Origin: an uncultured Ulvibacter sp.
Lineage (GTDB): Bacteria; Bacteroidota; Bacteroidia; Flavobacteriales; Flavobacteriaceae
Assembly: GCA_913063405.1 (NCBI GenBank)
Contig: CAJXZB010000010.1
Location: forward strand, 1 to 64,000
DNA length: 64,000 bases
Direction: 5' to 3'
The translations under genes and the position numbers were made by a program. Below the pieces are notes generated by a model. It did not search any database, had not been told where the DNA came from, and saw only the letters and a program-made list of their open reading frames with translations. Of this stretch, positions 47,855-55,964 are shown one piece after another (position 1 is the stretch's first letter; every line of letters starts with the position of its first letter).

Positions 47855-49159
47855 ATGAAAAGAATACTGATCCTTCTCCTTTCTTTGACTTTATACTGTA
47901 TTTCCTTTTCGTGTTCTCCAACTCCAGATTTTTCTGAAATGGTAGTTATCACCGAAGAACCAAACGAACCAGATCCCAATGATCCAGACCCCAGTGATCC
48001 AAATGATCCAGACCCTAATGATCCAGACCCTCAAGACCCAGTGGTTTACCCTGTAGAATGTGCTGGACAAATTGCAGGGTCCTATCCCTGCAGTGGATAT
48101 GATCTTATGGGTTGGTTACCAACAGCTACGTTTGGCACTTCTCGAGGTAATGATTGTTGGGGATGGACAGATCCATCTAATGGAAAGGAATACGGAATTT
48201 ATGGTCTTGATGATGGCACTGCGTTTATTGATATTTCGAATCCATCAGAGCCTATTTACGCGGCAAAACTTATTGGAGGAAGTGGAGGCGCAAGTTTATG
48301 GCGCGATATAAAAGTATATAACAACTTTGCCTATGTAGTAAGTGAAGCTACTGGTCATGGAATGCAGGTTTTCGATTTAACAGAACTTAGAGATATTGAC
48401 ACCGCGAATATGCCATTTTTCTTTGAAGCTAATGCAACCTACGATGGGTTTTCTACTGCACATAATATTGTGATCAATGAATATTCAGGTTTTGCCTATG
48501 CTGTTGGTACAAACACCTATGGTGGTGGCGCTCATTTTATTGACTTGCAAAATCCTGTAAATCCAGTCGGTGTTGGCGGATTTGCAGATGTTGGCTATAG
48601 TCACGATGCCCAGGTTATAACATATAACGGACCTGATTTGGACTATGTGGGTCACGAACTTTATATAGGAAGTAATGGTGGTAGTGTTGAAATCGTTGAT
48701 GTTACAGATAAAAATAATCCCATTTCGGTTTCTTCCATTTCATACTCAGATATTTCTTTTACACATCAAGGTTGGATCACAGAAAATCATCGCTTTTTTA
48801 TTGTTGGAGATGAAACTGATGAATTGGATTTTGGAATAAACACAAGAACTATTATACTAGATTTCACAGATTTGGATAACCCACAGCACTATTTTTATTA
48901 TTCGGCCATTAGCTCCTCCATAGACCATAATGGATATGTAAAAGACGACACTTACTATCTTGCAAGTCATACCGCTGGCCTTAGAATATTCGATATAGCT
49001 AACATTGCGGGTAGTGATATGACCGAAATTGGATTTTTCGATGTTCATCCAGAAGATAATAGCACTGTTTTTACCGGTGCCTGGAGTGTTTACCCCTATT
49101 TTGATAGTGGAAACATCATCATTAGCGATTATGAATCGGGGGGGGGGGGTTATTGTTAA
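47855..49159 (+). CDS. choice-of-anchor-B / LVIVD propeller lipoprotein 1, 3' end out of frame
   Basis: A 434-residue lipoprotein: signal MKRILILLLSLTLYCISFSC with the lipid Cys, a linker rich in Asp-Pro (DPNDPDP type, about 37-62), then an LVIVD-type propeller domain starting at YPVECAGQIAGSYPC. The motifs shared with the other five paralogues are DCWGWTDP, LWRDIKVY, GHGMQVFDL, AHNIVIN, SHDAQV, THQGW and DHNGYV. The protein ends SGGGGYC because a run of 12 G (49138-49149) shifts the frame; its nearest paralogue ends SGLFIVKAQ. With 11 G the frame would end VIVKKQ and match. So the last strand is switched off in this copy, by phase variation or by sequence error. No enzyme activity is known for this family; the repeats predict a 6-7 blade propeller anchored in the membrane by lipid. 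Confidence 0.82.
   Translation: MKRILILLLSLTLYCISFSCSPTPDFSEMVVITEEPNEPDPNDPDPSDPNDPDPNDPDPQDPVVYPVECAGQIAGSYPCSGYDLMGWLPTATFGTSRGNDCWGWTDPSNGKEYGIYGLDDGTAFIDISNPSEPIYAAKLIGGSGGASLWRDIKVYNNFAYVVSEATGHGMQVFDLTELRDIDTANMPFFFEANATYDGFSTAHNIVINEYSGFAYAVGTNTYGGGAHFIDLQNPVNPVGVGGFADVGYSHDAQVITYNGPDLDYVGHELYIGSNGGSVEIVDVTDKNNPISVSSISYSDISFTHQGWITENHRFFIVGDETDELDFGINTRTIILDFTDLDNPQHYFYYSAISSSIDHNGYVKDDTYYLASHTAGLRIFDIANIAGSDMTEIGFFDVHPEDNSTVFTGAWSVYPYFDSGNIIISDYESGGGGYC
49138..49149 (+). repeat. homopolymer run of 12 G at the end of a coding frame
   Basis: Twelve consecutive G in a low-GC genome, within the last codons of lipoprotein 1. Length changes by one base shift the frame of the C-terminal strand. 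The 11-G frame (stop at 49167-49169) restores the VIVKKQ ending that matches the next paralogue. Confidence 0.7.
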
Positions 49160-49283
49160 AAAACAATAAAAAGCACCTTCTTCATTATATTTTTAGCTAG
49201 ACAATATTCATCATAGCATAGAAGCAAGGTTGTTCAAAAAATTCATACCTTTCAGAAAAAACTTTTCTTTTAAAGATTTTGTT

Positions 49284-50585
49284 ATGAAAAGAATTCTAAT
49301 CCTCTTAGTGCCATTGGCTTTATATAGTTTCTCAATTTCGTGTTCTAAAACACCTGATTTTTCAGAAACAGTTGTTATCACCGAAGAGCCTGATCCAAAT
49401 GATCCAGATCCAAATGATCCAGATCCAAATGATCCAGATCCAAATGATCCAGACCCCCAAGACCCACTTGTTTACCCCGTAGAATGTAATGGGCAATTTG
49501 CTGGACCCTATCCTTGTAATGGATATGATCTTATAGGTTGGTTGAGCACAGGGTCTTTTCAAGCCAGCGCAGGAAACGATTGCTGGGGTTGGACAGATCC
49601 CGTATCTGGAATTGAATATGCTATCTATGGTCTAGACAGCGGAACAGCCTTTATCAATATTTCAAACCCTTCCGAGCCAATTTGGATAGCCAAAGTTAGA
49701 GGCGGAGCAGGTGGGAGTAGTATCTGGAGAGATATTAAAGTTTATAATGATCATGCCTATATTGTAAGCGAAGCTGACGGGCATGGAATGCAAGTTTTTG
49801 ACTTAACGAGATTACGAGATGTAACTGTAGCTCCCGAATTACTTGATGCAGACAACACGTATACCGAGTTTCGCAGTGCGCATAATATTGTGATTAATGA
49901 AGAATCGGGTTTTGCATACGCCGTAGGAACAAATACTTTTGGTGGTGGACCTCATTTTATTGACCTTCAAAATCCAGCCAATCCTGTAGCTGCAGGGGGT
50001 TATGCTGGGGCTGGTTATAGTCACGACGCTCAGGTGGTTATCTACAATGGGCCAGATACCAACTATGTAGGGAAAGAAATTTATATAGGAAGTAATGAAA
50101 ATTCGGTTGACATTATAGATGTGACAGATAAAAGCAATCCCGTTAGCATTTCTTCTATTTCTTATTCGGATGTCGATTATACACATCAAGCTTGGTTAAC
50201 CGAAAATCACCAATATTTAATTATTGGAGATGAGACAGATGAGTTAAGTTTTGGGTTTAACACTAAAACGATAATATTAGATTTAACCGATCTTAACAAT
50301 CCTCAACATCATTTCGATTATACAGGAACAAACCCATCTATAGACCACAATGGGTATGTGCTTGGGGATCGTTACTACCTTTCTAGTTATTCTGCAGGAC
50401 TTAGGGTTATGAATATAACCGAAATTGCAAATTCCACAATGTTAGAATCTGGCTATTTTGATGTACATCCTGCTGACAATGAGCCGGGTTTCAACGGTGC
50501 TTGGAGTGTTTATCCTTATTTTAGCAGTGGAAATATTATTGTAAGTGATACAGAATCAGGATTATTTATTGTGAAAGCACAATAG
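49284..50585 (+). CDS. choice-of-anchor-B / LVIVD propeller lipoprotein 2
   Basis: A 433-residue lipoprotein starting at the ATG at 49284, where MKRILILLVPLALYSFSISC gives a signal peptide and lipobox; an in-frame ATG 54 bases earlier adds no signal. An exact 15-bp repeat four times over encodes a DPNDP linker, followed by the propeller domain (VYPVECNGQFAGPYPC on). Conserved blocks: DCWGWTDP, IWRDIKVY, GHGMQVFDLT, AHNIVINE, GGPHFIDLQ, SHDAQV, THQAWLTE, DHNGYVLGD and the closing GAWSVYPYF. It ends SGLFIVKAQ. It is a close sister of lipoprotein 1 and, like it, lacks a T9SS tail, so the linker and lipid hold it to the membrane surface. Binding or metal roles are inferred from context. Confidence 0.88.
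   Translation: MKRILILLVPLALYSFSISCSKTPDFSETVVITEEPDPNDPDPNDPDPNDPDPNDPDPQDPLVYPVECNGQFAGPYPCNGYDLIGWLSTGSFQASAGNDCWGWTDPVSGIEYAIYGLDSGTAFINISNPSEPIWIAKVRGGAGGSSIWRDIKVYNDHAYIVSEADGHGMQVFDLTRLRDVTVAPELLDADNTYTEFRSAHNIVINEESGFAYAVGTNTFGGGPHFIDLQNPANPVAAGGYAGAGYSHDAQVVIYNGPDTNYVGKEIYIGSNENSVDIIDVTDKSNPVSISSISYSDVDYTHQAWLTENHQYLIIGDETDELSFGFNTKTIILDLTDLNNPQHHFDYTGTNPSIDHNGYVLGDRYYLSSYSAGLRVMNITEIANSTMLESGYFDVHPADNEPGFNGAWSVYPYFSSGNIIVSDTESGLFIVKAQ
49392..49451 (+). repeat. four exact 15-bp repeats coding for a Pro-Asp linker
   Basis: GATCCAAATGATCCA is repeated four times in register (49392-49451), encoding DPNDP each time. The matching linker of lipoprotein 1 is an older, diverged version. The number of copies can change by slippage without breaking the frame, so linker length may vary between strains. 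Confidence 0.8.
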
Positions 50586-50939
50586 CGGTTTCTAATATTG
50601 AGCTTCTTTTTTGTCAATTGGATCAACTGAAGGAACCTATAACTACTACTATAACCAAAGCACTTCAAACAATGATGAAATCACCTCTTAATTAAAGAAT
50701 ATGAAATTGTTTCTTTCTTAATTATTTCTTATTTTTGAGTAACTTTTCAGCGTTTTTTAATAAAAACATGCCAAAATTAGAAATTTGTTGCAAAGGCTAT
50801 AATTTTTATAGGGTAATTGCATTCAGAAATACTTTCACATTTAATTAGGGTTTTTTTGATCATAGCTGTTATATATTACATGCAAGTTGTACTTGCGAAA
50901 CACCGAATAACTAAACCGAATAACTAAATAGACCACCTC
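50586..50939 (+). promoter_or_regulatory. 354-base spacer: candidate promoter, small palindrome, 13-bp tandem repeat
   Basis: No gene was found. TATTTTTG at 50730-50737 fits the -7 element, with ATTG 20 bases upstream as a weak -33, giving a leader of about 200 bases for the first secreted paralogue. Within the leader are a hairpin GCAAGT (50882-50887) / ACTTGC (50891-50896) and a perfect 13-bp tandem repeat ACCGAATAACTAA (50902-50927) just before the gene. The spacer divides the two lipoprotein genes from the four T9SS genes. Confidence 0.45.
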
Positions 50940-52382
50940 ATGAAAAACATTTTACTTCCAGTTTTACTTTTTACTTTTTCCTTAACAATTGCCCAACCGT
51001 GTGTTGGTGGGATGGCAGGCTCATATCCTTGTAATGGTTACGACTTATTAACTTTTATTCCTTGTACCGATTTTGGAGCGACAAACTCTAATGATTCTTG
51101 GGGCTGGACAGATCCAGACGATGGAACTGAGTATGCCCTTGTAGGCTTAGATAATGGTGTTGCATTTTTAGATATTTCTGATCCAGTAAATCCAATATAT
51201 CTAGGAAAACTCCCTACTCATACAGATCCAAGCTTATGGAGGGATGTAAAAGTTTATAACAATTATGCATTTGTAGTAAGTGAGGCAAGTGGACATGGAA
51301 TGCAAGTTTTTGACCTTACAAGGCTAAGATCGGTAGCAAGTCCTCCCGAGACATTCACCGAAGATGCTCATTATAACGGCTTTGGAGGTGCTCATAATCT
51401 TGTTGTTAATGAAGAAACAGGCTACGCTTATGGGGTAGGCACAAGCACCTTTAATGGAGGACCTCATTTCATAAATATTCAAGATCCATTAAATCCTGTG
51501 GCTGCGGGTGGATATGCTATGGATGATTATAGTCATGATGGACAAGTGGTAACTTACAATGGCCCAGATGCTGACTATACTGGGCGTGAGATTTTTATGG
51601 GTAGCAATGGAGAACAGGGAGGAGTTAATGAAATCGCTATAGTAGACGTGACAGATAAATCCAATCCTTTAGACATTGCAACAATAGGATATTCAAACGA
51701 TGCTTATGCCCATCAGGGGTGGTTTACTGACGATCATCGCTATTTTATAGTTGGTGATGAAATTGACGAAATAAACTTTGGTTTTAACACTAGAATGTTA
51801 GTTTTTGACATGCTAGACTTAGACAATCCTCAGTTGTCATTCGAATACGAAGGTCCTACTTCAGCAACAGATCATAACGGTTATGTAAAAGGGGACGAAT
51901 ATTATTTGGCAAATTACAAGGCAGGAATACGTGTAATGGACATTTCGGATATCGGTAACGGAAATATGACTGAAACAGGTTATTTTGATATATATACTCC
52001 TAATAATGGTGCCGGTTATGATGGAGCCTGGAATGTGTATCCATATTTTGATAGCGGTAACATTATGATTACCAGCTTGACCTATAGCGACCCTAATTAC
52101 GTGCCAGGTTTCTATTTGATTAGGGCAAGTAGTCTAGGTGCGGAAGATTTTGATTTTAATAATGTCTCTATTTACCCTAACCCTACTTCAGAAAAAGTTA
52201 CCCTCAATTTAAAAAATTCAGAAATAAACAACCTTACGATTGTAGATATTAGCGGTAAAATACTTTATTCTGAAACAGAAATAAATTCTGAAAACATGAC
52301 CCTAGATCTATCAAGGTATTCCGCAGGAATCTATTTTATAACTATAAATAATAGTGTAACTAAAAAAATAATCAAGCAATAA
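50940..52382 (+). CDS. choice-of-anchor-B / LVIVD propeller, T9SS-secreted form (paralogue 3)
   Basis: A 480-residue secreted protein: signal peptide MKNILLPVLLFTFSLTIAQ, the propeller domain starting PCVGGMAGSYPCNGYD, and a C-terminal T9SS sorting domain (VSIYPNPTSEKVTLNL ... DISGKILYSE ... SAGIYFITINN). Conserved blocks: DSWGWTDPDDG, LWRDVKVYNNYAFVVSE, GHGMQVFDLTRLR, AHNLVVNEETG, GGPHFINIQ, SHDGQV, AHQGWFT and DHNGYVKGD. The SHD, AHN, AHQ and DHN pairs recur at equal places in successive repeats, hinting at a metal or ligand site in the propeller channel. It differs from paralogue 1 and 2 only by the anchoring end. Followed by paralogue 4 after 33 bases. Confidence 0.9.
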   Translation: MKNILLPVLLFTFSLTIAQPCVGGMAGSYPCNGYDLLTFIPCTDFGATNSNDSWGWTDPDDGTEYALVGLDNGVAFLDISDPVNPIYLGKLPTHTDPSLWRDVKVYNNYAFVVSEASGHGMQVFDLTRLRSVASPPETFTEDAHYNGFGGAHNLVVNEETGYAYGVGTSTFNGGPHFINIQDPLNPVAAGGYAMDDYSHDGQVVTYNGPDADYTGREIFMGSNGEQGGVNEIAIVDVTDKSNPLDIATIGYSNDAYAHQGWFTDDHRYFIVGDEIDEINFGFNTRMLVFDMLDLDNPQLSFEYEGPTSATDHNGYVKGDEYYLANYKAGIRVMDISDIGNGNMTETGYFDIYTPNNGAGYDGAWNVYPYFDSGNIMITSLTYSDPNYVPGFYLIRASSLGAEDFDFNNVSIYPNPTSEKVTLNLKNSEINNLTIVDISGKILYSETEINSENMTLDLSRYSAGIYFITINNSVTKKIIKQ

Positions 52383-52415
52383 TCAAATTACCCTTAATTA
52401 ACCTTAAAAAATGTT

Positions 52416-54332
52416 ATGAAAAAAATATTCTCAATACTTATTTGTTTTATTAGCACAATCAGTGTTGCGCAAACACCCTGTATAGGCGGTGTTGCTGGAG
52501 CTTATGCCTGCGATGGTTACGACCTTCAATCGAGTTTTACATTGAACGATTTAAATGCAGGGTCTGGTAATGACTCTTGGGGTTGGACAGATCCGAACAA
52601 TGGCGATGAATATGCACTTGTTGGTTTAAACAATGGAACAGCTTTTATAAACATAACAGACCCAATTAACCCTGTTTATCTTGGTAAATTGCCTACACAT
52701 AGTGGAAATAGCTCTTGGAGAGATATTAAAGTTTACAACGATCATGCATTTGTTGTAAGTGAAGCTGGTGGACACGGAATGCAGGTTTTTGACCTTACGA
52801 GATTGAGAAGTGTTGCAAGTCCCCCAGCAACCTTTACCGAAGATGCACACTATAACGGGTTTGGAAGCGCACACAATATTGTAATTAACGAAGATTCTGG
52901 TTTTGCATACGGTGTTGGAACTAGCTCTTTTAACGGAGGTCCTCACTTTGTAAACATTCAAAATCCAACAAATCCTGTTGCCGCTGGAGGATATGCTATG
53001 GATAACTATAGTCATGACGCTCAAGTAATTACTTACAATGGTCCTGACACGGATTATACTGGGAAGGAAGTTCTTTTCGGGAGTAACGAAAACGAACTTG
53101 TTATTGTTGATATCACAGATAAATCAAATCCAGTGAGTATTTCAAGCATTAGTTATACAAATGTTGGGTATACGCATCAAGGTTGGTTCACAGAAGATTC
53201 ACGTTATTTTATTGTTGGTGATGAAACGGATGAGTTAAATTTTGGTTTCGACACTCGAACAATTGTTTTCGATCTTAATGATTTAGATAACCCTCAACAT
53301 CATTTCGATTATAGCGGTACAACATCTGCAATTGACCATAATGGTTATATTGTAGGTGATAAATATTATTTTGCGAATTATCGGGCGGGCATAAGAGTTC
53401 TTGACGTTAGTGATATAGCAAATGGAAACATGAGTGAAATAGGATATTTCGATACGTTCCCAAATAGCAACAGTGCTCAATTTGATGGAGCTTGGAATGT
53501 ATACCCATTTTTTGCAAGTGGAAATATTGTTATTAGTGATATAGATCGTGGATTCTTTTTGGTTAAATCCTCGACTCCAGACACTACAGACCCAATAGCT
53601 GTCTGCCAAGATATTACTGCTTCGCTTGGAGCCAACGGTGAAGTTACTATTGATCCAAACGATGTGGACGGTGGCTCTAGTGATGATAGCGGCTCCTTTA
53701 CTGCTACTTTGGACACGAATACTTTTAGTTGTTCAGATATAGGAACAAACCCTGTTATTTTAACCATTACGGATCCATCTGGAAATACCGATACTTGTAA
53801 TGCCGTTATCACTATTGTAGATGATATGGCTCCTGAAATTGATTGTCCAACAGATATCACAGTTGCGCCAGACTCGGGTGAAACTTATTTTACGCTACCA
53901 GATTATGTTGCCTTAAACGAGGCTACTGGAACCGATAACTGCTTGAGTCCAATCAGTATTTCTCAAGACCCTGTTGCTGGAACGCAACTAACTGATGGGA
54001 CTCATACAATTTCATTCGAGTCAACAGACCCCTCAGGTAATGTTGGCACCTGTACTTTTGTGCTTACAGTAGATGAAACTCTTGGATTTGACGAAAACGA
54101 ATTAAATGTTGATTTTAATATTTATCCAAATCCAACGTCAAACTTGATTCATGTGGTTTCAAAGAATCAAATGGTTAACTCTGTTGTTATCTATGATATT
54201 TTAGGAAAAAGCCTTTTCTCAGGTTCTAATATTAATTCTGAACAAGTCGTTATTGATATATCTGGATATTCTAAAGGAATGTATTTTCTGAAAATAAATA
54301 ATAATACAACTAAGAAAATTATCAAAGAGTAA
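52416..54332 (+). CDS. choice-of-anchor-B / LVIVD propeller with HYR-type domains, T9SS-secreted (paralogue 4)
   Basis: A 638-residue secreted protein. After a signal peptide (MKKIFSILICFISTISVAQ) comes the propeller (about 20-380), then two HYR-like Ig domains (about 385-555; DTTDPIAVCQDI and MAPEIDCPTDITVAPDSG starts, LTDGTHTISFESTDPSGNVGTC), and a T9SS sorting tail (FNIYPNPTSNLIHVVS ... SKGMYFLKINN). The extra domains, absent from the other five paralogues, would hold the propeller further out. The propeller is close to paralogue 6: long stretches of near identical DNA (98, 117 and 161 bases) alternate with diverged ones, as after gene conversion. The conserved His pairs (AHN, SHD, THQ, DHN) are kept. 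Confidence 0.9.
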   Translation: MKKIFSILICFISTISVAQTPCIGGVAGAYACDGYDLQSSFTLNDLNAGSGNDSWGWTDPNNGDEYALVGLNNGTAFINITDPINPVYLGKLPTHSGNSSWRDIKVYNDHAFVVSEAGGHGMQVFDLTRLRSVASPPATFTEDAHYNGFGSAHNIVINEDSGFAYGVGTSSFNGGPHFVNIQNPTNPVAAGGYAMDNYSHDAQVITYNGPDTDYTGKEVLFGSNENELVIVDITDKSNPVSISSISYTNVGYTHQGWFTEDSRYFIVGDETDELNFGFDTRTIVFDLNDLDNPQHHFDYSGTTSAIDHNGYIVGDKYYFANYRAGIRVLDVSDIANGNMSEIGYFDTFPNSNSAQFDGAWNVYPFFASGNIVISDIDRGFFLVKSSTPDTTDPIAVCQDITASLGANGEVTIDPNDVDGGSSDDSGSFTATLDTNTFSCSDIGTNPVILTITDPSGNTDTCNAVITIVDDMAPEIDCPTDITVAPDSGETYFTLPDYVALNEATGTDNCLSPISISQDPVAGTQLTDGTHTISFESTDPSGNVGTCTFVLTVDETLGFDENELNVDFNIYPNPTSNLIHVVSKNQMVNSVVIYDILGKSLFSGSNINSEQVVIDISGYSKGMYFLKINNNTTKKIIKE

Positions 54333-54358
54333 CAATAATACCCTTTGAAAGAATACAA

Positions 54359-54392
54359 TCACAAATGTTAGTAAATGGGCTAACATTTGTGA
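54359..54392 (+). terminator. perfect hairpin between paralogues 4 and 5
   Basis: TCACAAATGTTAG (54359-54371) pairs perfectly with CTAACATTTGTGA (54380-54392) around an 8-base loop. It is followed by TTTATT. It lies between the stop of paralogue 4 and the start of paralogue 5, so the array may be two or more transcripts. Confidence 0.65.
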
Positions 54393-54431
54393 TTTATTAA
54401 AAAAGTCCAGTTCATTTAAATCTCAAAGATT

Positions 54432-55844
54432 ATGAAGAAAATCTTACCATTTTTTGCCTTTTTACTTGGCTTGACAGCTGTAGCCCAGACGCCCTGTACT
54501 GGAGGAATGGCTGGAGATTTTCCCTGTGATGGCTATGATTTACAGGCTCAAATTCCATTGTCAACAATGGGATCTACCAGAGCCAATGATTCTTGGGGTT
54601 GGACCGATCCAATGGACGGTAAAGAATACGCTATTATGTGTTTAAATGAAGCGACTGCATTTATAGATATTTCTGATCCAAATAATCCAGTGTACTTAGG
54701 AAAAATTCTAACAGAGAACAATAGTAGTACCTGGAGAGATGCCAAAACATATAACAACTTTGCTTTTATTGTTAGTGAAGATTCTGGGCATGGAATGCAG
54801 ATTTTTGACCTAACCAGATTAAGAAATGTCACAGATCCACCAGTGATTTTTACTGAAGATGCTCACTATAGTGGTTTTGGTAGTGCTCACAATATTGTGA
54901 TAAATCAGGAAACCGGATATGCATATGGAGTAGGAACTAGCGCCAATGGCGGTGGTCCTCATTTCGTAAATATTCAAGACCCTTTAAACCCAGTAAATGA
55001 AGGCGGTTTTTCTGGTGCTGGTTATTGTCACGACGCTCAAGTTGTAATTTATAATGGTCCAGATACCGACTACACAGGTCGTGAAATACTCTTTGGAAGC
55101 AATGCAGTAGAAGTAGTTATTATTGATGTCACCGATAAAGCGAATCCTTCAATACTATCAACAATCGATTATGGAAATCTAGAATATACCCACCAAGGTT
55201 GGTTGACCGAAGATCAACGCTACTTTTTATTAGGCGATGAACAGGATGAAATAAACTTAGGGCTAAATTCGAGAACTGTTATTTTCGATTTTGAAGACCT
55301 TGACAATCCTCAATTGTCGTTTGAATATTCTGGCCCTACGGGAGCTACTGATCATAATGGATTTATAAAAGGAGATAAGTTCTATTTATCCAATAATGCC
55401 GCAGGACTCCGTGTAATTGATCTGTCTGATATTGCCAATGGAACTCTAACCGAAGAAGGCTCTTTTGATTCCTATCCCCCAGATAACGATTCTGGTTATA
55501 TTGGTGCTTGGAGTGTATACCCCTATTTCGACAGTGGAAACATAGTCATAAGTGATAGAACAGCTGGGTTTTTATTAGTTAAAGCCTCGGTAGTATTAGG
55601 TGTTGACGATATTGATATCTCTGGTATTTCTATTTCACCAAATCCGGCTTCAAATACTGTTTTTATTCACTCTGAAAACCAGACTATATCTGGCATTCAC
55701 ATAGTAGATGTTTTAGGAAAAGTCCTTTTTTCTGAAGAAAACATCAATTCGTTGGAAAAGCATATTGATATTTCAGGCTTTTCAGAAGGAGTATATTACC
55801 TAATAATTAACAAACAAATAACTAAAAAAATAATAAAAAAGTAG
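54432..55844 (+). CDS. choice-of-anchor-B / LVIVD propeller, T9SS-secreted (paralogue 5)
   Basis: A 470-residue secreted protein with signal peptide MKKILPFFAFLLGLTAVAQ, a propeller starting PCTGGMAGDFPCDGYD, and a T9SS tail (GISISPNPASNTVFIHS ... SEGVYYLIINK). It is the more diverged of the secreted set: the TGHGMQ block reads SGHGMQIFDL, and in the SHD position it has CHDAQV (GYCHDAQV), while AHN, THQGW and DHNGF are kept. It is preceded by a terminator-like hairpin, followed by a 120-base spacer before paralogue 6. The His pattern is thus tolerant at the flanking residue but the His itself is invariant. Confidence 0.88.
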   Translation: MKKILPFFAFLLGLTAVAQTPCTGGMAGDFPCDGYDLQAQIPLSTMGSTRANDSWGWTDPMDGKEYAIMCLNEATAFIDISDPNNPVYLGKILTENNSSTWRDAKTYNNFAFIVSEDSGHGMQIFDLTRLRNVTDPPVIFTEDAHYSGFGSAHNIVINQETGYAYGVGTSANGGGPHFVNIQDPLNPVNEGGFSGAGYCHDAQVVIYNGPDTDYTGREILFGSNAVEVVIIDVTDKANPSILSTIDYGNLEYTHQGWLTEDQRYFLLGDEQDEINLGLNSRTVIFDFEDLDNPQLSFEYSGPTGATDHNGFIKGDKFYLSNNAAGLRVIDLSDIANGTLTEEGSFDSYPPDNDSGYIGAWSVYPYFDSGNIVISDRTAGFLLVKASVVLGVDDIDISGISISPNPASNTVFIHSENQTISGIHIVDVLGKVLFSEENINSLEKHIDISGFSEGVYYLIINKQITKKIIKK

Positions 55845-55964
55845 CATCCTTTTGTAATTTGCCCAATTGCGAATAGACAACTCTAAAAACACACTATTTT
55901 TTAACCTTTAACGTTATTCATAATATTGTATAATCTTTATTTTTAAACCTTAAATAAAAAAATC

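Noticed and set aside
49392..49451. short direct repeats as a CRISPR-like array
   Set aside because: The repeats are 15 bases with no spacers and code in frame for a Pro-Asp linker.
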